DNA from: Atribacterota bacterium
GTDB lineage: Bacteria; Atribacterota; Phoenicimicrobiia; Phoenicimicrobiales; Phoenicimicrobiaceae
Direction of reading: 5' to 3'
DNA length: 7,989 bases
NCBI GenBank assembly: GCA_030668465.1
Contig: DAOUTX010000044.1
Location: forward strand, 1-7,989
The notes beneath the pieces are model-generated. The model did no database searches. It saw only the letters and a list, made by a program, of their open reading frames with translations, and was not told where the DNA came from. The number at the start of each line of letters is the position of its first letter. Within the stretch, counting starts at the first letter, position 1. The position numbers were made by a program, and so were the translations under genes. This document shows positions 1 through 6,172 of the stretch, in pieces.

Positions 1-37
1 CACTTTTTTAAACATAATCAAAAAATTTTTTATTTGT

Positions 38-1471
38 TCAACTAAAATAAGTCATTAATTTTAATAACCACTTAATCATTGGTTTAGAACCCCAATCAGC
101 AAACCATTCGTCAGTTGCTCGCTGAAGCGCTAATCCTAAAGTGGGATAAACATGGCTGGTCAGACCGATATCATAAATTCTTAGTTTTTTTCTTTTCGCC
201 AAAACAAATTCATTAATTAATTCTCCGGCTCTTGGTCCCAATATATGTACCCCTAACAAGTGACCTAAAGCGGTTGTTAGAATTTTTACTTTACCGTATG
301 CGGTTCCCTCAGTCATGGCCCGGTCATCATGTTCAAATGATTGCCGATAGACACGATAATTTAGTCCTTTTTCTTTGCATTCTTCTTCCGTATAACCCAG
401 ATGGGCCAGTTCCGGTTCAGTAAAAGTGGCCCAAGGTGCTCCCTGATAATTGATAGAGGAATTCAGAGGTAACAAGGCATTTCTTACTGCCAGCTTTGCT
501 TCGAGCTCAGCGATATGTGAAAACTGATAACCACCGATACAGTCTCCGGCAGCCCATATATTAGATGCCGATGTTTTTAAATGACGATTGACTTTAATGC
601 CTTTTCGGTCATATAAAATATCGGCTGCTTCCAGGTTTAAATCTTCTACATTCGCTTTCCTACCCAAAGCGATTAACAGACGTTCACCGGGTTCCGAAAT
701 ATTTTTATCATCTTTCATGCTAACCCGCCAGCCTTTTTCATCCTTTATAATCTTGCTAACCGAATAATTCAGATTAATTTTCAATCCCTCATTCTCCAGG
801 TATTTCGTAAAATCTTCTGCCAATTCGGCATCATCATGGATCAATAATCGATTCAAGTCATTAAACAAAGTGACCCGGGTTCCCAAATGGTGAAACGCCT
901 GAGCTAATTCTACCCCTATGGGGCCTCCTCCGATAACCAGTAAAGAATCAGGCAATTTTTTTAAATTCCATATGGTTTTATTGGTTAAATATCCTCTCCT
1001 TAATCCATTAATTTTTGGAACAACCGGAGAAGAGCCGGTGCAGATAATAAATTTTTTGGCGTGATAATTCAACTTATCTATCTCAATATGATGATGGTCT
1101 AAAAATTTGGGGCTCCCAAAAATAATTTCTACACCATAGCGTGCGAGCAAATCTCGGGCCTTGGATGCTTTTGAGGCATTACGGGTGGTCTCCCGGACAT
1201 AATCCATGACCTGATTTTTATAATCGACAAAGGGTATGTTGATTTCATTCTTTTTCTTCTTTTTCAAGGGTAAATGGTTTGCCTTATATATTAAATTTCC
1301 CAGAGAAATGAGCGTCTTGGAAGGAATACATCCTGTCCAGGAACATTCACCTCCCAACCGATTTTTCTCAACAAGGGCAGTTTTAACCCCTATTGCTCCT
1401 GCCGCCACCGAAGCGACTAAACCTGCTGCTCCTCCTCCGATTACCATGAGTTCAAAATTTCTATTTTTCAT
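38..1471 (-). CDS. FAD-dependent pyridine nucleotide-disulfide oxidoreductase (mercuric reductase/dihydrolipoamide dehydrogenase-like)
   Basis: A 477-residue flavoprotein of the class I disulfide reductase superfamily, the usual length. The FAD-binding GGGAAG is at residues 12-17. The redox-active disulfide GGECSWTGCIPSK has Cys43 and Cys48. The CTGSSP segment is near 144-149, the NAD(P)-binding VIGGGPIG at 179-186, the second FAD motif NIWAAGDC at 304-311, and the dimerisation domain runs from about 345 to the end. At the C-terminus the canonical HxHPTxxE of lipoamide dehydrogenase reads HVYPTLGL (440-447), so the base His and its Glu partner are Tyr442 and Leu447. There is no C-terminal Cys pair or N-terminal heavy-metal domain as in true MerA. 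The substrate is therefore unknown; a lipoamide dehydrogenase role is unlikely. ATG at 1471 is supported by GGAGGG 7 bases upstream (complement of 1479-1484). A lysine-rich stretch (70-74) sits in a surface loop. It is probably cytoplasmic. The next upstream minus-strand ORF ends 38 bases away. Confidence 0.93.
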   Translation of the reverse strand: MKNRNFELMVIGGGAAGLVASVAAGAIGVKTALVEKNRLGGECSWTGCIPSKTLISLGNLIYKANHLPLKKKKKNEINIPFVDYKNQVMDYVRETTRNASKASKARDLLARYGVEIIFGSPKFLDHHHIEIDKLNYHAKKFIICTGSSPVVPKINGLRRGYLTNKTIWNLKKLPDSLLVIGGGPIGVELAQAFHHLGTRVTLFNDLNRLLIHDDAELAEDFTKYLENEGLKINLNYSVSKIIKDEKGWRVSMKDDKNISEPGERLLIALGRKANVEDLNLEAADILYDRKGIKVNRHLKTSASNIWAAGDCIGGYQFSHIAELEAKLAVRNALLPLNSSINYQGAPWATFTEPELAHLGYTEEECKEKGLNYRVYRQSFEHDDRAMTEGTAYGKVKILTTALGHLLGVHILGPRAGELINEFVLAKRKKLRIYDIGLTSHVYPTLGLALQRATDEWFADWGSKPMIKWLLKLMTYFS

Positions 1472-1509
1472 TCCGCAACCCTCCTCTTAATGAACCTAAA
1501 AATCTTTTA

Positions 1510-1854
1510 TTAAAAGTTGATAATTTTCTCTATCGCTTTACCTACATTTTTGTTAATGTTATGTTCCCAAATTCTTAAAACTTCCCATCCGTTTTCCCTT
1601 AACTGTATATTATTATTATGGTCACGATTAATATTATTTTCATTTTTTAAGTCAATATTTCTTTTTTCCTTTATAAAATGCGATACTTTCTCTGAATTAC
1701 TAATAAAAGGGAAATGTTTTTTATACCAGGATAATGACCCATATCCCTTACCCATGATTTTACCTGATCTTAAATATGCTCGAATGTCTAAAGGAGCTAA
1801 AGGCAATATATTAGCTAAATCAGGACATTTTCCGTTCTCCATAAACTTTTTCAA
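1510..1854 (-). CDS. Vsr/DUF559-like endonuclease C-terminal fragment, probably a decayed gene
   Basis: A 114-residue frame opening with TTG at 1854, directly after an in-frame TAA and without a Shine-Dalgarno site. The last 45 or so residues resemble the C-terminus of very-short-patch-repair (Vsr) and DUF559 endonuclease-fold proteins: spaced K..NI.RD...N..LRE.GW.VLRIWEH.I, here NINRDHNNNIQLRENGWEVL followed by RIWEHNI. In that family the catalytic Asp and the FVDGCFWHG-type core lie before this segment. They are absent here, and the first half (containing MGKGYGSLSWYKKHF) is not a part of the fold I recognise. The likely reading is a truncated or rearranged remnant lacking the active site. 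A small genuine protein of unknown function is the alternative. It overlaps the open frame at 1820-2095 by 35 bases in another frame, which also suggests frameshift decay. It lies 38 bases upstream of the flavoprotein gene on the same strand. Confidence 0.5.
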   Translation of the reverse strand: MKKFMENGKCPDLANILPLAPLDIRAYLRSGKIMGKGYGSLSWYKKHFPFISNSEKVSHFIKEKRNIDLKNENNINRDHNNNIQLRENGWEVLRIWEHNINKNVGKAIEKIINF

Positions 1855-2095
1855 ATAGCATTAAATTTTCGTAGTAATAATATGTATCGTATGTTTCTCC
1901 ATAAAAGTCATGCGACGTCCAGGAAAGGTCATAATGGAGACTCACGAATTCTCCCACATAATAAAAATCAAAAACGTCATAAACTTGATAGGTTGTATAA
2001 AATGTCGGGTATTGCTGAGCAATATTCCATAAGTTATTAACATAGTTAAAAGTATTTCCACCAGATTTACAACATGAAAGTACTCGAGTAGAATT
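1820..2095 (-). pseudogene. Unrecognised Tyr/Asp-rich open frame without a start, likely a gene remnant
   Basis: Read on the minus strand there is a 91-codon stop-free stretch from just after a TAA (2096-2098) to a TGA at 1820-1822. It contains no ATG until near its end (FYGETYD ... ENLMLF) and no Shine-Dalgarno site. The product would be rich in aromatic and acidic residues (for example VYDVFDFYYVGEF, HYDLSWTSHDFYGETYD), with a Cys-Cys near its beginning (RVLSCCKSGGN). A stop-free run of this length in AT-rich DNA, with such an even amino-acid pattern, looks like former coding sequence. Directly upstream in the same frame another protein-like segment (KKGFYIALSN) is separated only by the TAA, so the stop may be a decay mutation. 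I do not recognise the family. It overlaps the Vsr-like fragment by 35 bases. Confidence 0.4.
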
Positions 2096-2115
2096 TTAAT
2101 TACTAAGAGCGATAT

Positions 2116-2390
2116 AAAATCCTTTTTTATTTTAAAGCATGGATATTAATTTAAATTGTCTTTGCTTTCTATATTCTACATTTATTTTTAAAATCCTTCT
2201 TTTTTGTAAGAAATAATAAATACCTTCAATGTTCTACCATAGTAAAATCAGAATCAGAAGGATATACTTGAACACATTGTGTTATATCAGTATTAACATA
2301 GGGTGAATTTAAATCTTACACCCAGGATTTTATATACATATATGCTTCTATTTAATAAAAAAATATTTTTTATAAATAAAAAAGGATTTT
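2116..2390. repeat. Perfect 17-bp inverted repeat enclosing 241 bp
   Basis: AAAATCCTTTTTTATTT at 2116-2132 is the exact reverse complement of AAATAAAAAAGGATTTT at 2374-2390. The enclosed element of 275 bp is in the size range of a miniature transposable element or a deleted insertion-sequence remnant. No target-site duplication is evident beside the arms, and AT-richness raises the chance of coincidence. The arms carry a shared GG/CC core, and the inner copies of AAAATCCT/AGGATTTT lie in mirror orientation. Confidence 0.4.
2226..2315 (-). pseudogene. Short protein-like fragment, possible gene remnant
   Basis: The minus strand reads 29 codons between a TAA (2316-2318) and a TGA (2226-2228), including VNTDITQCVQVYPSDSDFTM. 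The same frame continues upstream of the TAA as MYIKSWV from an ATG at 2339. The composition resembles a real protein C-terminus more than random AT-rich sequence, but the piece is short and I do not recognise it. It may belong to the same decayed locus as the 1820-2095 frame. Confidence 0.2.
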
Positions 2391-2419
2391 TGCTTCATCA
2401 TATCGTAATAAGATATAAG
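2390..2419 (+). promoter_or_regulatory. Candidate sigma-70-type promoter of the importer operon
   Basis: TTGCTT at 2390-2395 and TATAAG at 2414-2419 are spaced by 18 bases and lie about 60 bases before the first gene of the operon. The -10 matches five of six consensus bases; the -35 is only partial. The -35 begins at the end of the right arm of the 17-bp inverted repeat. AT-rich DNA gives many such matches, so this is a suggestion only. Confidence 0.3.
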
Positions 2420-2478
2420 TCAGTCGTAGTGCTTCATTAATTTCTATTTAAATAAAAAATAAAAGGAGGAATTAAAAA

Positions 2479-3381
2479 ATGAAGGTCAACAAATGGATAA
2501 TATTAATTGTATTGGTCATTATTATCGTTGCCATATTCTTTTTTACTGACGTGTTTAAAAAACCGGAAAAGGTTGTCCTGGGTTCTAAATTATTCAATGA
2601 ACAATATATTCTGGCTCATATGATTGCCCATCTGATGCGTGATAACGGTTTGCAAACTGATGTGAAAGAAAGTCTCGGAGGCACGATGATTAATTACGAG
2701 GCGCTCAAAAAGGGGAATATTGATGCTTATGTGGAATATACCGGGACTGCCTATAATGTTATCCTTAAATTACCGCCTTTAGAGCAGTGGGACCCCGATG
2801 AGGTCTATCAAAAAGTAGAACAGGGATTGATGGAACAAGATAATATTGCTATAGCTGCTCGATTGGGTTTTCGGGATGATTATGCCATTGCTTTACATAA
2901 GGATTGGGTGGATGAACATAATATTGTTCGTTTAAGCGAACTTGAACCCTATGCTGAGGATTTAAGTCTGGGCACTGATCCGGAATTTGCTTCCCGTCCG
3001 GATGGCCTACCGCAAATTGACAAAGTCTACGGATTTACCTTTGGAAAAGTAAGACAAATGCAGCCAACCTTAATGTATGAAGCGATCAAGAACAATCAGG
3101 TTGATGCTATAGGTGCCTATACTACCGATTCCCGGGTGGATTTGTATAACCTGAGTATTGTAGAAGATGATAAGGGAGCATTACCTCCCTATGATGCCGT
3201 TATCATTATTCGTAAAGAAATGGCGGAAAACGAAGAATTATTAAAAATATTTAAAATATTAGAAGACCAAATCGATACTGAAACGATGCGAAGACTCAAT
3301 AAATTGTATGATATTGACAAAAAGGAAGCATCAGATATCGCTAAAGAATACTTAATTGAAAAAGGTTTCATCACTCCATAA
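2479..3381 (+). CDS. opuCC: Glycine betaine/choline-type ABC transporter substrate-binding protein (OpuCC/ProX/OsmF family)
   Basis: A 300-residue periplasmic-binding-protein type II of the OpuAC/ProX family. It would capture a quaternary ammonium compatible solute outside the membrane and deliver it to the permeases encoded downstream. Family signatures are VVLGSKLFNEQYILAHMIA (32-50), the EYTGT motif at 86-90, DDYAIAL at 133-139 and AYTTDSRVDL at 213-222. In relatives, aromatic residues around these motifs form the cation cage. The N-terminus has one hydrophobic segment (about 6-22) after a Lys-containing start. There is no lipobox Cys and no clear signal-peptidase site before KKPEK, so the protein is probably held by an uncleaved membrane anchor rather than as a lipoprotein. 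ATG at 2479 follows AGGAGGA with good spacing. It is the first gene of a four-gene operon; the ATPase gene starts 45 bases after its stop. The exact substrate (betaine, carnitine, choline, proline betaine) cannot be told. Confidence 0.92.
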   Translation: MKVNKWIILIVLVIIIVAIFFFTDVFKKPEKVVLGSKLFNEQYILAHMIAHLMRDNGLQTDVKESLGGTMINYEALKKGNIDAYVEYTGTAYNVILKLPPLEQWDPDEVYQKVEQGLMEQDNIAIAARLGFRDDYAIALHKDWVDEHNIVRLSELEPYAEDLSLGTDPEFASRPDGLPQIDKVYGFTFGKVRQMQPTLMYEAIKNNQVDAIGAYTTDSRVDLYNLSIVEDDKGALPPYDAVIIIRKEMAENEELLKIFKILEDQIDTETMRRLNKLYDIDKKEASDIAKEYLIEKGFITP

Positions 3382-3426
3382 ATTTATCCATTGGCGGGGT
3401 TAAAATATTTAAAATAAATAATAAAA

Positions 3427-4548
3427 ATGGCTATATCAAAAAAACTTTTTAATAAAATTGATTGTGTAAAAATAGAAAATGTTACAAAAAAGTACGGGCA
3501 TATAACCGCGGTAAATCAGATTAGTTTAGAGGTCTGTGGAGGAGAATTGCTCATTCTCTTGGGTCCCAGTGGTTGTGGAAAAACAACTTTGCTTCGAACC
3601 ATCAACCGATTGGTTGAATTTGATGAGGGCAGGATCTTGATCAATGGGAAAGATAACCGGGATTTTGATCCGGTTATTCTCCGAAAGAATATTGGCTATG
3701 TTATCCAACAGATTGGTTTATTCCCGCATATGACTGTGCGGGAAAATATCGGTCTGGTTCCAAAAATGGAGGGTTGGTCAGACGCTCAAATTACGCAAAA
3801 AGTAAAGGAATTACTTGAAATTGTCTCATTGCCGCCGGAAAAATTTATAAATCGAAGACCAAAGGAACTTAGCGGGGGGCAGCAGCAACGTATCGGTCTG
3901 GCCCGGGCTATGGTGATGGACCCCTCGCTTTTATTAATGGATGAGCCGTTTGGAGCACTTGACCCTATTTTAAGGAAGCAGCTTCAGGAAGAATTTATAA
4001 AAATTAAAGAAAAATTAAATCGAACGATTATATTTGTAACCCACGATATTGAAGAAGCTTTTCGTCTTGGTGATAGAATAGCCATATTAAAAGAAGGAAA
4101 ACTAATACAATTAGCCAAGAAAAATGAATTGTTAGTTAATCCTGCTGATGATTTTATTGCAGATATTGTTGATTCAAAAAAGAAATTTAAACATCTTGAA
4201 GATTTAACTACCAGTGACATAATGATTCCTCTGGACAAAAAATACTTCTTTGAATCTGATTCATCAACCGATTTAGTAATAGAAAGTATGGTAAGAAAAG
4301 ATATCGAATTAGGAATTGTGATGCAAAAAGGTAAACTCCTTGGTTATATTAAACTGCAAGACCTTTACCAGAAGAGCGATAAAAATTTGAAGCATTTTAT
4401 AAAGCAGTCAATGGTTTTTGAACCATTAGACTCCATCGCCCTTGCTTTATCGATGATGAAAGAAAAAAATGAATTTATCGCCGTCGTCGTGGAAGAGAAA
4501 CCTATCGGTATTTTATTGACAAATGAAATCTTGTCCAGGTTAATATAA
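3427..4548 (+). CDS. opuCA: Osmoprotectant ABC transporter ATP-binding protein with CBS domains (OpuCA/ProV-like)
   Basis: A 373-residue ABC ATPase that would power compatible-solute import at the inner face of the membrane. Visible motifs are Walker A GPSGCGKT (46-53), Q-loop glutamine at 94-95, signature LSGGQQQR (148-155), Walker B LLLMDEP (168-174) with D-loop GALD, and switch His206 in FVTHDIEEA. After the nucleotide-binding domain (about 14-245) the tail from 256 onward holds a tandem CBS pair, each ending in a G-[YI]-[IL] strand (LLGYIKLQDLY at 304-314, IGILLTNEIL at 360-369). In OpuA/OpuC relatives this pair senses ionic strength or nucleotides, which fits osmotic gating. No Shine-Dalgarno site precedes ATG 3427: the leader is A-rich and GGCGGGG is about 27 bases upstream. 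Initiation may rely on an A/U-rich leader or coupling to the upstream gene. No alternative start with a better site exists before the conserved KIENVTKKYG. Confidence 0.93.
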   Translation: MAISKKLFNKIDCVKIENVTKKYGHITAVNQISLEVCGGELLILLGPSGCGKTTLLRTINRLVEFDEGRILINGKDNRDFDPVILRKNIGYVIQQIGLFPHMTVRENIGLVPKMEGWSDAQITQKVKELLEIVSLPPEKFINRRPKELSGGQQQRIGLARAMVMDPSLLLMDEPFGALDPILRKQLQEEFIKIKEKLNRTIIFVTHDIEEAFRLGDRIAILKEGKLIQLAKKNELLVNPADDFIADIVDSKKKFKHLEDLTTSDIMIPLDKKYFFESDSSTDLVIESMVRKDIELGIVMQKGKLLGYIKLQDLYQKSDKNLKHFIKQSMVFEPLDSIALALSMMKEKNEFIAVVVEEKPIGILLTNEILSRLI

Positions 4549-4549
4549 G

Positions 4550-5173
4550 ATGATTTTATATGTATGGAAAACCCAACAATTAGGAATTAAAACTTTTGAG
4601 CACCTTTATATGGTTTTCATTACCCTGATTATTGTGATAATTATTGGCATAAGTATCGGTATTTTTTTATATAAAAGACAAAATCTCTCTAATATTATCC
4701 TGAATTTCCTTAACATGATTGAATCGGTTCCCGAATTAGCCCTCCTGGTAATATTAATCCCACTTTTTGGAATCGGAGTTAAACCAACTCTGGTCGCCTC
4801 TGTTTTATATTCTATCCTGCCAATAGCAAGAAATACCTATGTCGGCTTAACTAATGTAGATTTCCAATATATTGAAATTGCCCGGGCTATAGGTCTTTCC
4901 GATAAAGAAATTTTATGGAAAGTAAGGATTCCTCTTGCATTACCATTATTGGCTGCCGGTATTAGAATAGCAATCGTCTTTACAATGGGGGTGGTTACTT
5001 TAGGAGGACTGATAGCTGCCGGAGGCTTGGGCGGTCCTATTCAAACAGGAATCCATCTTTATGATAAAAATATTATTATAGTTACCGGATTATGGATTGG
5101 CATTCTGGCAGTTCTGCTTGATTCCATGGGAAATTTTTTTGAAACATTATTAAGAAAAAGGTATGGACAATGA
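4550..5173 (+). CDS. opuCB: Osmoprotectant ABC transporter permease (OpuCB/ProW-like)
   Basis: A 207-residue integral membrane permease of the BPD_transp_1 type, normal length for the OpuCB/OpuCD group. Hydrophobic segments lie near 20-41, 60-75, 80-93, 130-160 and 173-192. The cytoplasmic EAA coupling loop, IEIARAIGLSDKEILWKVRI (108-127), contacts the ATPase. GGLIAAGGLGGPIQTG (152-167) is the typical conserved stretch of this family. ATG 4550 begins one base after the ATPase stop codon, so translation is almost surely coupled; only a weak AGG is present upstream. With the second permease it should form a heterodimeric channel. Confidence 0.92.
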   Translation: MILYVWKTQQLGIKTFEHLYMVFITLIIVIIIGISIGIFLYKRQNLSNIILNFLNMIESVPELALLVILIPLFGIGVKPTLVASVLYSILPIARNTYVGLTNVDFQYIEIARAIGLSDKEILWKVRIPLALPLLAAGIRIAIVFTMGVVTLGGLIAAGGLGGPIQTGIHLYDKNIIIVTGLWIGILAVLLDSMGNFFETLLRKRYGQ

Positions 5174-5771
5174 TATGAGTACCCTTTTTAAAGCCGTTGG
5201 AGAACATCTTTTTTTGGCCTATAGTGCATTGTTTGTTGCGATTGTGATAGCTATTCCTTTGGCTGTAATTTCATTATATAATCGCTATTTAGCTTCTATT
5301 TTACTAATTCTTGCTAATCTAGCTCAAGCAATTCCAAGCTTTGCTGTTGTGGCAATTGTGGTCCCCTTGCTGGGAATTGGATTTAAACCGGCCATTTTTG
5401 CCATCATTTTAAGAATCATACTGCCATTATTTAAAAATACTTATACAGGCCTAAAAAATATTGATCATAATTATATTGATTCTGCGCAAGGGATAGGGCT
5501 CAATGAAAGAGAGATTTTATTTTACGTTCGCTTTCCGAACGCCTACCCTGCCATCTTTGCCGGGGTCAAATTTGCTGCTGTAATTGCAAATAGTGTCGCA
5601 ATTATTACTTCATTGATTGGAGCAGGCGGTTTAGGAGAATTTATATATGAGGGATTAACCAATTTAAATATGTCTAAAGTATTAAAAGGAGCTATACCGG
5701 CAATTATTATTGCCGTTTTATTAGATATCGGATTTACTTTCATCGAAAATAAATTTACTCCGGAAAAATAG
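5163..5771 (+). CDS. opuCD: Osmoprotectant ABC transporter permease (OpuCD/ProW-like)
   Basis: A 202-residue permease, paralogous to the preceding gene. It has hydrophobic segments near 18-38, 43-70, 76-90, 126-155 and 176-194, the EAA loop IDSAQGIGLNEREILFYVRF (105-124) and the family motif SLIGAGGLGEFIYEGL (150-165). It overlaps the upstream gene by 11 bases if ATG 5163 is used. A second in-frame ATG at 5175 (MSTLF..., 198 residues) begins just after the upstream TGA and is 13 bases from AAAAAGG (5155-5161), whereas that site is only one base from ATG 5163. The shorter start is therefore at least as likely. It completes the importer: binding protein, ATPase and two permeases. Confidence 0.92.
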   Translation: MDNDMSTLFKAVGEHLFLAYSALFVAIVIAIPLAVISLYNRYLASILLILANLAQAIPSFAVVAIVVPLLGIGFKPAIFAIILRIILPLFKNTYTGLKNIDHNYIDSAQGIGLNEREILFYVRFPNAYPAIFAGVKFAAVIANSVAIITSLIGAGGLGEFIYEGLTNLNMSKVLKGAIPAIIIAVLLDIGFTFIENKFTPEK

Positions 5772-5789
5772 AAGCAATTTTAAAAATTA

Positions 5790-5816
5790 AGTAGTTTAAG
5801 ATTATTTAAAGCTGCT
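5790..5816 (+). terminator. Weak stem-loop after the importer operon
   Basis: AGTAGTTTAA (5790-5799) can pair with TTAAAGCTGCT (5806-5816) with one bulged G, a G-U pair and a 6-base loop, 18 bases after the opuCD stop. A pyrimidine-rich stretch follows but no clean run of T. It may be an imperfect terminator or a 3'-end stabilising hairpin. Confidence 0.3.
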
Positions 5817-5937
5817 AAATCCTTACTTCTCTTTCAAATCTTCTAGAAAAATAATAATTTGGTAACATTGGTTACTTACTTTCTTTTCTGATGATAATAT
5901 AATTAGCCTACAAAACCAAATATAAATAAATTTTAAT

Positions 5938-6089
5938 AGAAACAATATTAAGAGTATAATGGTAATTCGGATAGAAGTTCCCTGTTGTAGTGGAATTTTT
6001 AAAGCAGTAAAACTGCTATGTTAAATGCAAAGAATATTGTTCCTTATAGAGAATTAGTTATAGGAATAGATGGTGAAGTCAAGAAATAA
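5938..6089 (+). pseudogene. C-terminal remnant of a 4Fe-4S ferredoxin-family protein, frameshifted
   Basis: The plus strand reads NNIKSIMVIRIEVPCCSGI then FKAVK up to about 6012, and continues in the next frame as TAMLNAKNIVPYRELVIGI then DGEVKK with TAA at 6087-6089. From memory of the family, the large clostridial-type ferredoxin proteins (two N-terminal 4Fe-4S clusters followed by a long C-terminal domain) end in a segment like IKSVTVVRMEVPCCGG ... AVKTAL..SGK.IP...V.I..DG.I, and the joined reading matches this throughout. Loss of one A in the run GTAAAACTG at about 6009-6012 explains the frame change. The cluster-binding CxxCxxC part is missing upstream, where stops occur (for example near 5920), so only about the last 50 residues survive. 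The remnant cannot make a working protein. Confidence 0.75.
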
Positions 6090-6157
6090 ACGAAATAAGA
6101 TATTAGGAATAAAGAAATAGAAGTAATAGATGAATGATAACAATAAACTTGAATTAT

Positions 6158-6163
6158 AGGAGG
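6158..6163 (+). promoter_or_regulatory. Ribosome binding site fixing the msrAB start
   Basis: AGGAGG lies 9 bases before ATG 6173. This decides against an in-frame ATG 39 bases further upstream (6134), which lacks such a site and would put 13 residues before the signal peptide. Confidence 0.85.
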
Positions 6164-6172
6164 ATTTTTAGA

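Larger units (their letters stand above)
2096..2478. other. 383-base gap: decayed DNA and leader of the importer operon
   Basis: No intact gene is visible. The stretch holds a short minus-strand protein-like fragment (2226-2315), a 17-bp inverted repeat (2116-2132 and 2374-2390), a 13-base palindrome AACACA-T-TGTGTT at 2271-2283 and, next to the operon, a possible promoter and the strong ribosome site of the binding-protein gene. The octamer AAAATCCT occurs at 2116 and 2190, and in the opposite orientation (AGGATTTT) at 2324 and 2383. Confidence 0.6.
5772..6172. other. Intergenic gap between the importer operon and msrAB
   Basis: Apart from the weak stem-loop and the ferredoxin remnant, the gap holds an inverted repeat GTAAC-ATTG-GTTAC (5862-5875), possibly an operator but with nothing to name its regulator. 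A perfect small hairpin AGCAGT-AAA-ACTGCT (6003-6017) lies inside the remnant. I see no convincing promoter for msrAB, although one must lie here if the stem-loop terminates the operon. Confidence 0.5.

Noticed and set aside
1..37. AT-rich inverted sequence after the flavoprotein gene as a terminator
   Set aside because: The arms are almost only A and T with mismatches and no GC stem, so a terminator cannot be supported.
1517..1858. Plus-strand 113-codon frame opposite the Vsr-like fragment
   Set aside because: No ribosome site, low-complexity Phe/Leu/Ser-rich product, antisense to the better-supported minus-strand frame.
2271..2283. Palindrome AACACA-T-TGTGTT as an operator of the importer operon
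   Set aside because: About 200 bases before the gene, within a protein-like remnant, and no known regulator motif recognised; kept only as a note.
2268..2296. Promoter TTGAAC-17-TATTAA
   Set aside because: Both boxes match the consensus only four of six and it is far from the operon; such matches are frequent in AT-rich DNA.
5862..5875. GTAAC-ATTG-GTTAC inverted repeat as an operator
   Set aside because: Only 5 bp per arm and not next to a recognised promoter.
6134..6172. Longer N-terminus of MsrAB from ATG 6134
   Set aside because: No ribosome site at 6134, while AGGAGG at 6158-6163 fits ATG 6173 and gives a standard signal peptide directly at the start.
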